A stretch of 64,000 nucleotides of DNA from JALOAT01 sp050179875 (GTDB taxonomy: Bacteria; Pseudomonadota; Gammaproteobacteria; Thiohalomonadales; Thiohalomonadaceae): NCBI GenBank assembly GCA_050179875.1, contig JBFXES010000001.1, forward strand, positions 9,900 to 73,899, written 5' to 3'. The position numbers and the translations under genes were made by a program. The notes beneath the pieces are model-generated. The model saw only the letters and a list, made by a program, of their open reading frames with translations. It made no database searches and was not told the DNA's origin. Below are positions 24,903-33,658 of the stretch, piece by piece. Every line of letters begins with the position of its first letter. The stretch's first letter is position 1.

Positions 24903-25358
24903 ATGGTTACCGCAAGAAAAGTCCTGCGCCTGGCCATGGTCGCCCTGCTGGCGACGGTGTTGTCCGCCTGCAGTTCGGCGCCGGCGCAGCCCGATCCCAT
25001 GGGCAGCCAGGTGGCCGTGGTGGCGCAGTCCATGGTGGGCAAGCCCTACCGCTTCGGGGGCGCGAGTCCGCACGGTTTCGACTGCAGCGGGCTGGTGCAT
25101 TACGCCTTCGCGCGCACCGGTCGCGAGGTGCCGCGCACCACGGAGGTGCTGTACGCGCGCAGCCACGCCGTGCACATGGCGCGGCTCACCGCCGGCGACC
25201 TGCTGTTCTTCGTGATCGACAACAAGCCTTCCCACGTGGGCATCTACGTCGGCGATGGCCGCTTCGTGCACGCCCCTTCCTCGGGCAAGTCCGTGCAGTA
25301 CGCCTCCCTCGCCGATCCTTACTGGCAGAAGCGCCTGGTAAAGATCGGCCGGTTCTGA
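24903..25358 (+). CDS. NlpC/P60 family lipoprotein endopeptidase
   Basis: 151 residues. Lipobox SAC near residue 23. Catalytic Cys61 in GFDCSGLVHYAF, His111 in PSHVGIYVG and His123 in FVHAP. Cleaves cell-wall peptide cross-links (Spr/NlpC group). Precedes a penicillin-binding-type carboxypeptidase, so both act on the wall. Confidence 0.94.
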   Translation: MVTARKVLRLAMVALLATVLSACSSAPAQPDPMGSQVAVVAQSMVGKPYRFGGASPHGFDCSGLVHYAFARTGREVPRTTEVLYARSHAVHMARLTAGDLLFFVIDNKPSHVGIYVGDGRFVHAPSSGKSVQYASLADPYWQKRLVKIGRF

Positions 25359-25538
25359 GAGCAGAACGCCGAGGGCGCATTTCCGGCGGAAATTGCACGC
25401 TCACGGTTTCTTTCGCGAAACATCGCTCAAACCATTGCATCGTTCGTGATAAATTGGCGCCCTGCCGCTGCGATCGGTGATCGCAGACCATGTTTTCACG
25501 GCGTGCACACGCTGCCCGCCCCCGTCAGACGCCTGACC

Positions 25539-26462
25539 ATGCCCATGTCGCTGCTGCACCGTTTTCGCCGCGCTGCCGTACTGTCGTGCCTCGCACTCGT
25601 TGCCACCGGTGCCTGGGCGGCCCAGGATCCGGCGCAGGTGACCGGGCAGCTCAACGCGGCGCTCGTCGTCGATCTCTCCGACGAGAAGGTGCTCTACGCC
25701 CATCGCGAACACGAGCCCGTCGATCCCGCCTCGCTGGTGAAGATGATGGTGGCGCTGCTCGCCATGGAGCGCATCGAGCGCGGCGAACTGCACCTCGACG
25801 ATACCTACACGGTCTCCGCGGCGGCCAGCCGCATCGGCGGTCACCAGATCTACCTGAAGCACGGCGAGGTGTTTCCGCTGCGCGATCTGCTCAAGTCGGT
25901 GATCATCGCCTCCGCCAACGACGCTGCCTTCGCCGTGGCCGAGCACATCGGCGGTTCGCAGGAGACCTTCGTGGCCATGATGAACGCGCGCGCGCGCCAG
26001 CTCGGCATGCGCGACACGCAGTTCACCAACGCCCACGGCCTGCCGCCGGATCGCCGCAAGGGCCAGAAGCCCAATCGGACCAGTGCCCACGACCTGGCCA
26101 TCGTTGCCAAGGCGCTCATGAAGTATCCGCTGGTGCGCGAATGGGCGGCGACCCGTCTCGACTATGTGCGCGACGGCAGCTTCATGCTCACCAACACCAA
26201 TCACCGCTTCCTGCAGCGCTTCGAGGGGGCCGACGGCTTCAAGACCGGCTATCACCCGCGCGGCGCCGGCTTTTCCGTGGTGGCCACCGCCACCCGCGAC
26301 GGCCGCAGCCTGCTGGCCGTGGTGCTGGGCGCGCCCTCGGGCAAGGTGCGTACCAATGCCGCCATGCGGCTGCTGGAATGGGGCTTCGCCGACAGGCAGG
26401 CCGCACCCGCCATGACCGCATCCGCAGACACCGCGGACGTGGGCGCCTTCGAGGTGGATTGA
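25539..26462 (+). CDS. D-alanyl-D-alanine carboxypeptidase (PBP5/6-like, S11)
   Basis: 307 residues from ATG 25539 (ATG 25545 also possible). Signal peptide to about residue 28; catalytic S65-x-x-K68 (PASLVKMM), S125-A-N127 and K235-T-G237 are all present. Trims the terminal D-Ala of peptidoglycan stems in the periplasm. Lacks the long C-terminal amphipathic anchor of PBP5, ending soon after the catalytic domain. Confidence 0.95.
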   Translation: MPMSLLHRFRRAAVLSCLALVATGAWAAQDPAQVTGQLNAALVVDLSDEKVLYAHREHEPVDPASLVKMMVALLAMERIERGELHLDDTYTVSAAASRIGGHQIYLKHGEVFPLRDLLKSVIIASANDAAFAVAEHIGGSQETFVAMMNARARQLGMRDTQFTNAHGLPPDRRKGQKPNRTSAHDLAIVAKALMKYPLVREWAATRLDYVRDGSFMLTNTNHRFLQRFEGADGFKTGYHPRGAGFSVVATATRDGRSLLAVVLGAPSGKVRTNAAMRLLEWGFADRQAAPAMTASADTADVGAFEVD

Positions 26463-26539
26463 ACCTCTCGCGACGTGCGGCTTCCGGCTTCGCTACGGCT
26501 GGTAGACTGTCAGCACAAGCTACCGGCACCGGCGCAGGC

Positions 26540-27082
26540 ATGACCCCCAGAGACGTACTCGACTTCTGGTTTTCTGACGAGGCGCGGCCGCGCTGGTTCG
26601 ATTCCACCCCCGACTTCGATCGCGAGATCACCGCCCGTTTTCATGCCACATGGCAGGCCGCGGCGCGCGGCGAGCTGGACGCCTGGGCCGATGGCCCGGA
26701 GGGCGCACTGGCGCTGGTGATCGTGCTCGACCAGTTCCCGCTGCACATGTTCCGCGGACGCGCCGAGGCGTTCTCCACCGAGGCGAAGGCCCGGGCCGTG
26801 ACGCGCACGGCGCTGGCGCGGCAGTGGGGCGCAGGGCTCCCGCCCGAGGGGCGCGCCTTTCTCTACCTGCCGCTCATGCACAGCGAGTCGCTGGCCGATC
26901 AGGAGGATTCCGTCGCCCTGTACGAGGCCTTGGGCCTGCCCGTGAACCTGTATTGGGCACGCCATCATCGCAATCTCATCCGCCGCTTCGGGCGCTTCCC
27001 CCATCGCAATGCCGCGCTCGGCCGCACCAGCACGCCCGAAGAAACGGCCTACCTGGCCTCGGACGAGGCCTTCCGGGGATAG
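26540..27082 (+). CDS. DUF924 family protein
   Basis: 180 residues. Begins PRDVLDFWFSDEARPRWFDSTPDFDREI and includes VIVLDQFPLHMFRG and YLPLMHSE, standard DUF924 motifs; all-helical TPR-like fold. Function unknown. Five bases before the glutamine amidotransferase gene, so an operon pair. Confidence 0.92.
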   Translation: MTPRDVLDFWFSDEARPRWFDSTPDFDREITARFHATWQAAARGELDAWADGPEGALALVIVLDQFPLHMFRGRAEAFSTEAKARAVTRTALARQWGAGLPPEGRAFLYLPLMHSESLADQEDSVALYEALGLPVNLYWARHHRNLIRRFGRFPHRNAALGRTSTPEETAYLASDEAFRG

Positions 27083-27086
27083 CGAC

Positions 27087-27803
27087 ATGTGCCGGCCCTG
27101 CATTCTCAAGGCGGGCGACAAGATCGCCGCGCTCGCCGGCAGGGAGGGCGATTACGAAGACTGGATCGCCGCCGGGCTCGGCCTTGCGCGCGATGCCGCC
27201 GACGTGGTCGCGGTGCACCGCGGCGCGCCGCTGCCTGCGCTGGACCAGGTATCCGCCGTGGTGATCACCGGCTCCGGGGCCATGGTGACCGAGCGCCTGC
27301 CCTGGATGCGGGCCGTGGAGCGCTGGTTGGCGGACGCGGTGGCCCGCGGCGTCCCGGTGCTCGGCATCTGCTTCGGGCATCAGATTTTGGCCCAGGCCCT
27401 GGGCGGGCGCGTGGACTACAACCCGCGCGGTGTGGAGGTGGGCACGGTGGAGGTGCGGCTGGCGCCGGGGGCGCAGGCCCATCCGCTGTTCGCCGGTGCG
27501 CCTGAGCGGTTCCGGGCCCAGGCCAGTCACCGCCAGTCAGTGCTCACACTTCCGCCCGGCGCGCAGCTGCTAGCTTCCAGTGACGGCGACCCGCATCAGG
27601 CCTTCGCCATCGGGCCCTGTGCGGCCGGGGTGCAGTTCCACCCGGAATTCGACGAAGGCATCGTGCGCGCCTACGCGCAAAGCTACAGCGCGCGTCTGCA
27701 CGAAGAGGGCAAGGACCCTGCCGCCGTTCTGGCCCGCAGCGGGCCTTCACCGCATGCCGCCGCCGTGCTGCGCCGCTTCGCCGCCTGCGCCGGGCTGCAT
27801 TGA
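27087..27803 (+). CDS. Class I glutamine amidotransferase (GMP synthase-like GATase1)
   Basis: 238 residues. Nucleophile Cys95 in GICFGHQI and a His in VQFHPEF with the downstream acid form the triad. No synthetase domain follows, so it is a stand-alone GATase1 such as those that hydrolyse glutamine or gamma-glutamyl compounds (YfeJ/PuuD-like). Exact substrate unknown. Confidence 0.92.
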   Translation: MCRPCILKAGDKIAALAGREGDYEDWIAAGLGLARDAADVVAVHRGAPLPALDQVSAVVITGSGAMVTERLPWMRAVERWLADAVARGVPVLGICFGHQILAQALGGRVDYNPRGVEVGTVEVRLAPGAQAHPLFAGAPERFRAQASHRQSVLTLPPGAQLLASSDGDPHQAFAIGPCAAGVQFHPEFDEGIVRAYAQSYSARLHEEGKDPAAVLARSGPSPHAAAVLRRFAACAGLH

Positions 27804-27834
27804 AGCGCGCGGCGTTTTTCCCGGCAGAGCGGGT

Positions 27835-28257
27835 TCAGTGGACGCGATCGGGGCCGTCGTCCTCGTCGTCCTCTTCCCCGAATTCCTCGTCCTCTTCCAG
27901 TTCTTCCTCCAGCTCCTCCTCGTCGAGATCGTCTTCCTCCTCGTCTTCGTCGAAGACCTCGGCGAACAGGCTGTACACCAGCTCGTGCAGGTAGGAGCCG
28001 CGCTCGTTCACGACCAGTTGCTCCCGGCCGCCTCCATCTTTGGCGAAGGCGAGGCGCGGGCGCAGTGTCGCCTCGTCGCCGAGCTGCTGGCCATCGAGGG
28101 TGGAGGCCACGGCATAGCCGATGCGGCCGGTAAGCTCGGCCACCTGGTCGTAGTCCAGGTCGGCGCTCTCCAGTTCATCCTTGATGGCGAGCAGCAGATT
28201 GCGCAGCAGCGCCAGCTGTTGTTGCTCGTAGGTTTCGTTGTCCTCGATGACGGCCAT
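27835..28257 (-). CDS. Hypothetical protein with a long acidic tail
   Basis: 140 residues. Residues 1-95 are a compact helical/strand domain (LALLRNLLLAIKDELES...GRIGYAVASTLDGQQLGDEA); the last 40 are almost all Asp/Glu (VFDEDEEEDDLDEEELEEE). Such tails bind cations or basic proteins, but the family is not recognised. Convergent with the amidotransferase gene. Confidence 0.65.
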   Translation of the reverse strand: MAVIEDNETYEQQQLALLRNLLLAIKDELESADLDYDQVAELTGRIGYAVASTLDGQQLGDEATLRPRLAFAKDGGGREQLVVNERGSYLHELVYSLFAEVFDEDEEEDDLDEEELEEELEEDEEFGEEDDEDDGPDRVH

Positions 28258-28369
28258 GGCGGCTCTCCGGGCGAAGGGGGTGAAGCAAGATAAACCCGGC
28301 CTGATGCCAGTGCAATGCAGCCTTCCGTTTTGCTTGGGGGACGACTATAAAGCTCTGAAGGAGCTACCC

Positions 28370-28765
28370 ATGAATTTCAAGGTACACAAGTCCGACGCCG
28401 AGTGGCGGGCACAGCTTACCCCCGAGCAGTACGCCGTGTGCCGCCGGCGCGGCACCGAACAACCCTTCTCCGGCGCCTATTGCGGCAGCCATGCGCCCGG
28501 TGTCTATCACTGCGTCTGCTGCGGCTCGCCGCTGTTTCGCGCGGAAGAAAAATTCGAGTCGGGAACGGGCTGGCCCAGCTACACCGCGCCCGTGGCCGAC
28601 GACGCGGTGGTCCTGGCGGACGACTTCAGCTACGGCATGCACCGGACCGAGGTGATGTGCGCCACCTGCGGGGCCCACCTGGGCCACGTGTTCGACGACG
28701 GTCCGCCGCCTACAGGTAAACGCTACTGCATTAACTCGATTTGTCTCCAACTTTCACCTGAATAG
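28370..28765 (+). CDS. msrB: Peptide-methionine (R)-S-oxide reductase
   Basis: 131 residues from ATG 28370 (GAAGGAG upstream). Zinc Cys48, Cys51, Cys97, Cys100; catalytic Cys120 in GKRYCINS. Family motif SGTGWPSYTAP is complete. Reduces methionine-R-sulfoxide in damaged proteins. After the catalytic Cys the sequence is ICLQL where ASLxF is usual, so the resolving pattern may differ. Confidence 0.95.
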   Translation: MNFKVHKSDAEWRAQLTPEQYAVCRRRGTEQPFSGAYCGSHAPGVYHCVCCGSPLFRAEEKFESGTGWPSYTAPVADDAVVLADDFSYGMHRTEVMCATCGAHLGHVFDDGPPPTGKRYCINSICLQLSPE

Positions 28766-28847
28766 CGGTTTGGCGGGCGGATTCGAAATTGCTACCCTTC
28801 CTCGGGCCTGCGGGGAGGCGCCGCCGACAGGTTAGCGAGGAATATTC

Positions 28848-29876
28848 ATGGCAAGAGATCAGGACACATCGGGTTCCGGCGGCAACGAGCCGGAATTCGA
28901 AGACTTGTTCGCGCAAGCCTCCGACAAGGCGCGCGCCAAGGGCGCGAGCGAAGAGAGCCTCGACGAACTGGAGGCCTTCCTCGACGCCTTTGAAAAGGAC
29001 CCCGAAGCGGCGTCCGCCAACCTCCGCACGTCCCGCACCGAAGCTCCCGAGACTGCGCCCGCCGTCGCGGCCAGCTCCGCGCCCGTGGCCGATTTCAGCG
29101 CCCCGGAGCACGTGGAGGCCCTGGTCCACGGGCTGCTCAAGGACGACGATTTCGATCTGGCCGTCACGGCAAAGCCGCGTGCATCCAGGGCCGAGACAGC
29201 GGCTGCGACCGTCACCCCCGCGTCACCCACGACAGCGCGTTCCGCACCGGGCGGTGCGCAGCGACCGGCGCCCCTCGGCGTCGCCGCGGTGGCCATGAGC
29301 ACGGCGGCCCTGCTCATCGCCATCGGCGCCGGATGGGCGAGTTTCGGTGCGGTCAAGGAACCGGCGGCCGTCGCCCCGGACCCGGCCCTCGGCGCCGAGG
29401 TGGCTGCGCTGAAGCAGCGCCTGGCCGCGATGTCGGCGCGCCTGGAAGGCCCGGTGGGCGACATCACCGAGAGCTATCCGCGCGACATGGACGCGCTCGG
29501 AAAGCGCATCGACGAATTGCACGCGGCTCTGGTCGCCGTGGAGCAAAGGCTGGCGGCGGCGCCCGCCGCGCCCGCCCAGGATGCGAAGACCGCAACCAGG
29601 AACGAACCCGCCACGCTGCCACCGGCCAAGGTTGCCGCCCGCGAGAGCTGGCAGGTGAACCTGGTTTCGTTCACGGAACGGGCCGGCGCGGAAGTGGAGC
29701 TCAAGCGCGCCCGTGCCCAGGGCATGAACGCGCAGATCGTCCCCGCCGAACGGGACGGCCGTACGTGGTACCGCGTGGCCGTGGTCGGCTTCACCAGCGC
29801 CGAGGCCGCGCGTGCCTACGTGGTCGAGAATGCAAAGAAGGCGGGCTATTCGGCCGCCTGGATCGCCAGGCCCTGA
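28848..29876 (+). CDS. SPOR-domain cell-envelope protein
   Basis: 342 residues. Acidic cytoplasmic N-terminus (1-130), single helix (about 145-165, ALLIAIGAGWASFGAV), Ala/Pro coiled linker, and a C-terminal SPOR domain (about 265-340, WQVNLVSFTERAGAEVELKRARAQG...YRVAVVGFTSAEAARAY). SPOR domains bind denuded glycan at the septum, suggesting a division-associated protein like DedD or FtsN. Confidence 0.88.
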   Translation: MARDQDTSGSGGNEPEFEDLFAQASDKARAKGASEESLDELEAFLDAFEKDPEAASANLRTSRTEAPETAPAVAASSAPVADFSAPEHVEALVHGLLKDDDFDLAVTAKPRASRAETAAATVTPASPTTARSAPGGAQRPAPLGVAAVAMSTAALLIAIGAGWASFGAVKEPAAVAPDPALGAEVAALKQRLAAMSARLEGPVGDITESYPRDMDALGKRIDELHAALVAVEQRLAAAPAAPAQDAKTATRNEPATLPPAKVAARESWQVNLVSFTERAGAEVELKRARAQGMNAQIVPAERDGRTWYRVAVVGFTSAEAARAYVVENAKKAGYSAAWIARP

Positions 29877-29900
29877 GTCACGTTCGCCCGTTCCGCCCGG

Positions 29901-30284
29901 CTACACCCAGTTGAGCGTGCAGTCGAGATGACGCCATACCCGGTGCATGCCGGGCAGGCCTTCCTCCAGCATGATCTGCAGCGGAAAACCCTTGAGCGCC
30001 TTGTTGCGGTGACACAGCCAGAACTTGGGCATGTTGGCGTTCAGCGGGAACGTGCGCTGCAGCGAACTCTGGATGCCGAGCACGTGGCGCGCGCGTTCAA
30101 TGATGTCTTCCTCGTCAGGCAACGGCTTGCCCTGGCGAAAGTGTGACAGCGTGCGAACGCTTTCCTTCTCCGGCAGGCCCAGCAACGCCTTCTGGTCGTC
30201 GCTGTCGATGCGCCAGTCTTCGAAGATGTTCATCACCAGTTGCGCGAGACGGCCACGCTCCTGTTCGTTCAGATCCAATGCCAT
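29901..30284 (-). CDS. Orphan ParS/MbcA/Xre-type antitoxin-like protein
   Basis: 127 residues from ATG 30284. N-terminal helical domain LNEQERGRLAQLVMNIFEDWRID, an HTH-like middle (LLGLPEKESVRTLSHFRQG), and a C-terminal NKALKGFPLQIMLEEGLPGMHRVWRHLD segment that matches the toxin-binding domain of ParS/MbcA antitoxins. No RES or other toxin gene adjoins, so it may be a stand-alone regulator. Family call moderate. Confidence 0.7.
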   Translation of the reverse strand: MALDLNEQERGRLAQLVMNIFEDWRIDSDDQKALLGLPEKESVRTLSHFRQGKPLPDEEDIIERARHVLGIQSSLQRTFPLNANMPKFWLCHRNKALKGFPLQIMLEEGLPGMHRVWRHLDCTLNWV

Positions 30285-30722
30285 CGCCGCTGCACCTTTG
30301 CAAAGGAGTTGCTGGCAATTATCGGCGAGCACTTCCGAAAAGGTCAAAAAGCCTTGGAAATGCGGCAATTTCCACACGTTGCGCATGGGAGTGCGCTTGA
30401 CGCAGTGCGGGCCGTGACTACGCTCAAGGCGTTTACCATCCTAACCATTCGCCTTCGTCATCCCGTGCACGGTTCCCACGAACGGGCGTAAGACTGCTTC
30501 AGCCGGTGCTTCGGTGACGGGAAGGCCGACGGACGTAACCGCCACCGGAGTGCCGCGTTGGTCACGAGCAAGATGTCCTCGCGCCCACACTATCGCCTGT
30601 CCATCCACGCGGTACGGATGCGCGGATCAATCCGTTGCCGGCCGACAAACCCGCGTCTCCCCGCGTGCGTTGACCGGGGCGCACCCCTCCTGAATAATCC
30701 CGCAACACCTCAGGGTCTCTCC
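30285..30722. other. Intergenic region upstream of the thioredoxin-like/L,D-transpeptidase operon
   Basis: No convincing gene in 438 bases. Holds divergent promoters. A plus-strand TTGACG (30397) with TACGCT 16 bases on is a weak sigma-70-like pair; the better one is at 30670-30698. A GGTGCTTCGGTGACGG stretch near 30506 was checked for cobalamin and other riboswitch cores, without a match. Confidence 0.5.
30670..30698 (+). promoter_or_regulatory. Sigma-70-type promoter for the thioredoxin-like/Ldt operon
   Basis: TTGACC (30670-30675), 17-base spacer, AATAAT (30693-30698), 24 bases before ATG 30723. One mismatch in each hexamer from consensus. Confidence 0.65.
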
Positions 30723-31067
30723 ATGGTTACAGCGCTGGACACTCCCACCGCCTACGACGCATTCGTCCGCGCGCACCCCGCTGCGGCGGGCTATTTCGGC
30801 AGCGCGGAATGCGGCGTGTGCGCGGCGCTGTGGCCCAAGCTGCTGGCCGTGCTCTCGGCCCGTTTTCCCCGGATCGCCGTCGCGCGCGTGGAAACCGGCG
30901 CCACACCGGCGCTCGCCGCGGCGCATGGGGTGTTTACGGTGCCCGTCGTCGTGGTGTGTTTCGAGGGCCGCGAGTGGGTGCGCAAGGCAGGGGCCTTCTC
31001 GCCGGCCGAACTGGAGCGCGATATCGCCCGTCCTTACGCGCTGCTGTTCGGCGAGGGCGCGCCATGA
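30723..31067 (+). CDS. Thioredoxin-fold protein with CGVC active site
   Basis: 114 residues. SAECGVCAALWPKL holds Cys30 and Cys33 in the thioredoxin position, then VARVETGATPALAAAHGVFTVPVVVVCFEG with the cis-Pro (TVP). CGVC differs from thioredoxin CGPC, suiting a small redox or nitrate-stress thioredoxin. No signal peptide; cytoplasmic. Stop overlaps the Ldt start (ATGA). Confidence 0.85.
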   Translation: MVTALDTPTAYDAFVRAHPAAAGYFGSAECGVCAALWPKLLAVLSARFPRIAVARVETGATPALAAAHGVFTVPVVVVCFEGREWVRKAGAFSPAELERDIARPYALLFGEGAP

Positions 31068-32733
31068 GGCAACTGGCGCTTCGACTGGCTGCGCTGGCCA
31101 TGGCGGGACTGTTGTGCGCGGCGCCTGCCGCCGCGGGCGTGCGCTGGCCCGCCGATGCGCGCACCTTGGGTGAAGTGAGCGATCTGTTGCGACACCTGGT
31201 CGCGGTGGCGCCGACGGCAGGCGTCAACGGCGAGACGGTGCACAGCACGGCGGATCTGCAGCGCTTCTATCGCATGCGTGATTACGCGCCGGCTTGGATC
31301 GAGGAAGCGGGCGTGACCTTGCAGACGGCGGACGTGCTCGAACGTCTGCGCCGCGCGTGGATAGAAGGTCTGAATCCGGCGCGCTATCACCCCGACGCCA
31401 TCGAGGCCCTGGTGAGCGGCGCCGAAGACGTGGTGCAGCTGGCGCAACTGGATCTGCTGCTTTCCGACGCATTCCTGAGTTACGCCCGCGATGTGCGCGA
31501 AGGCCGCGTGCCGCCCCAGGACGTGGACCCGGCCTGGCGCATCCCCATGGAGCCTTTCGATTATCCGCAGGCGCTGGCGGATGCGCTCCCATCGCGCAGC
31601 GCCGCCGCCGTGCTGGAGTCCATGGCGCCCGAACACGAAGGCTATCGCCGCTTGCGCGTGGCGCTCGCCCGCTATCACGCGGTGGAACGGCGCGGCGGCT
31701 GGCCCGTGCTGCTCGCAGGCAATAAGCCGCTGAAGCTGGGCATGCGCGACCCGCGCGTGCCGGTGTTGCGCACGCGCTTCATCATGGCCGGCCTGCTGCG
31801 TGACCTGCCCGTGGCCGACGAACTCCTGTTCGACGAGGAACTTGAAAAGACCGTGCGGCATTTTCAGCAACTGCACGGACTGGAGCCGGACGGGGTGATC
31901 GGCGAAGGGACGCGCGCCGTGTTGAACGTGCCGGTGCGGGAACGCATCCGCAGCATCGTGCTCAACATGGAGCGCTGGCGGTGGTTGCCGCGCCGGCTGC
32001 CTGCCCGTTACGCGATGGTGAACATGGCGGGCTTCGAACTGGCGCTTTACGACGGGGCTTGCCCATCCGCGAAATGCGCGTGATCATCGGCCGCGACCAG
32101 CGCCAGACGCCGGCGCTCGCCACGCACGTCACCTCGGTGGTGTTCAATCCCTACTGGTACGTGCCCGAGACCGTGCTGCACGAGGACCTGCTTCCCGCCA
32201 TCGCGGCGGAACCCGACCTGCTCAATCGCCTGCAACTGAAGGTGTTCAGCGATCTGCGGGGGCAAGGCAAGGAAGTGGATGCGGCCACCATCGACTGGAC
32301 GCGTTATGCCTCACAGCGCTTTCCCTATACGCTGCGCCAGGAGCCGGGTCCGCACAACGCCCTGGGACGTTTCAAGTTCATACTCGCGGACACGCCGGCC
32401 ATCTACCTGCACGACACGTCGAACCATCGTCTGTTCCGCAGCCGCAGCCTCGCGCTGAGCTCGGGTTGTATTCGTGTGGAGGATCCGGACGGCCTGGCCA
32501 TGTTCCTCCTGGGCGGGCAGTGGCAGGCGCAGAACCTGGCGGAAAAAGCGTCAGCACGCCGCCCGCACCAGGTGCAACTGGCGGACCCGCTGCCCATCTA
32601 CCTGCTGTACTTCACGGCCTGGGTGAACGAACTCAACGAACTGCATTTCCGTGACGACATCTACGACCGGGACGGCTTGCTCCATGCGCTGCTCGCGTCG
32701 GGCAACGGGCCCGTGGCGCAGGTCGGGCCGTGA
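31064..32733 (+). pseudogene. ldtD: L,D-transpeptidase (YcbB/LdtD family) with a 1-base frameshift
   Basis: Signal peptide to about residue 24, a peptidoglycan-binding-1 domain (LEKTVRHFQQLHGLEPDGVIGEGTRAVL, about 265-295) and then the YkuD catalytic domain. The frame breaks at a G run (32054-32057). As given, it ends in CACPSAKCA-type junk at 32083. One extra G would read YDGGLPIREMRVIIGRD and continue to 32733, including HDTSNHRLF...SLALSSGCIRV with the catalytic Cys. Restored length about 556, right for LdtD. Either a real homopolymer frameshift or a sequencing error. Confidence 0.88.
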
Positions 32734-32845
32734 AATGAAATGCCTTCGTACTCCGGCAGTGGAATCAGAAAAGTCCTACTGACACGCGGATCGATGTGGG
32801 GCACAGTAGGCCGCGAGGATAACCAATAAAGCCAAGGATGGTTCC

Positions 32846-33022
32846 ATGCCCACACCTTCGAAGGCTCAGCTGCTGAACGAAATCGCCCACTATCAGGCGC
32901 AACTCGCCAAGCTGCCTCTCCACAGCAACGACCCGGACGACCTGATCGCCCGCGAAATCTACGAAACCCTCCTGCAAAACCGGCGCGAAGACCTGGAGCG
33001 GGTGGAACAACAACGGTCGTGA
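32846..33022 (+). CDS. Small hypothetical protein, 58 residues
   Basis: AAGGA ribosome-binding site, ATG 32846, charged helical product (KAQLLNEIAHYQAQLAKLPL, then a second helix LIAREIYETLLQNRREDLE) and a strong terminator 20 bases past the stop. A two-helix hairpin is likely. Well-formed expression signals make it a probable gene; function not known. Confidence 0.7.
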   Translation: MPTPSKAQLLNEIAHYQAQLAKLPLHSNDPDDLIAREIYETLLQNRREDLERVEQQRS

Positions 33023-33042
33023 GCTCTCCTCGTCGTCTCTCC

Positions 33043-33067
33043 AAAACGCCCTTCGGGGCGTTTTTTT
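33043..33067 (+). terminator. Rho-independent terminator
   Basis: AAAACGCCC-TTCG-GGGCGTTTT followed by T (33061-33067). Ends the 58-residue gene transcript. Confidence 0.95.
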
Positions 33068-33198
33068 GCGCCGTCGCCTCTTGCGCGCCGCTGCCCGATG
33101 CGTGGCAAACCCATGAATTTCCTCGGGTTGACAAGGCCGAGCAAAACACTAAGTTAAAGGCCGTCTATGGTTGTCAGGTTTCAACGCGGAGACGTGCA

Positions 33199-33399
33199 AT
33201 GGACAACACCTACTATCAGATGCTCGACACCATGCAGAAGGCCGGGGTGGATTGGCAGTACATCGACGGCTGGGCTTGCGGCTATCTGCACAATCCCCCG
33301 CGCGGTCCCCAATTCGTCACCGAAGGCTACGAAGCAGGGTACGAAGACGGCCGCAACGGCAAACTCGACGGCTACACGGACTGGCGCAAGACGGGCTGA
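33199..33399 (+). CDS. Small conserved-looking hypothetical protein, 66 residues
   Basis: From ATG 33199. YIDGWACGYLHNPPRGPQF and TEGYEAGYEDGRNGKLDGY show a GYxxGxxD-type repeat pattern seen in small stress or ribosome-associated proteins, but I cannot name the family. No cysteine pair, no membrane segment. Confidence 0.65.
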   Translation: MDNTYYQMLDTMQKAGVDWQYIDGWACGYLHNPPRGPQFVTEGYEAGYEDGRNGKLDGYTDWRKTG

Positions 33400-33658
33400 A
33401 GTAACGAACGGATTCGTCATCCGCCCTCGTTGTATCAGGAGCCCGTTACGGGCTCCCCGCTTGACCGGGTGGTCGCACTCGACGACACTCTCGCCCATGG
33501 TGACGAAACGTTTTGTGGTACGACCCTGCGCAATGCGCGCCGTATGGCCGCGCATCGTCAGGCTGCGTGCCCCGGGTCGTCCCTAGTCAGTCTTCTTTCA
33601 GGAACACTCGAAAGGCCGCAGTGCAAGCTGCGGCCTTTTTCGTTTCAGGGAGTGCGGA
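33400..33658 (+). other. Structured intergenic RNA candidate
   Basis: No ORF fits. Features: perfect hairpin GGAGCCCG-TTA-CGGGCTCC (near 33438-33456), hairpin TGCGCGCC-GTAT-GGCCGCGCA (near 33534-33554), outer arms ACGACCC (33520-33526) and GGGTCGT (33574-33580), and an intrinsic terminator at 33611-33640. With no gene ending before that terminator, a small noncoding RNA is possible. Confidence 0.4.
33611..33640 (+). terminator. Rho-independent terminator
   Basis: AAAGGCCGCAG-TGCAAG-CTGCGGCCTTTTT. Lies 18 bases before the EamA gene start on the same strand, so it ends an upstream transcript, possibly the candidate noncoding RNA. Confidence 0.93.

Noticed and set aside
30481..30560. Cobalamin or other riboswitch in the gap before the thioredoxin-like gene
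   Set aside because: Only short GGTG/GACGGG stretches resemble such cores; no complete conserved core could be aligned.
33520..33580. tRNA-like cloverleaf with a 7-bp acceptor-like pair
   Set aside because: It is 61 bases long, too short for a tRNA, and has no T-loop motif or recognisable anticodon arm.
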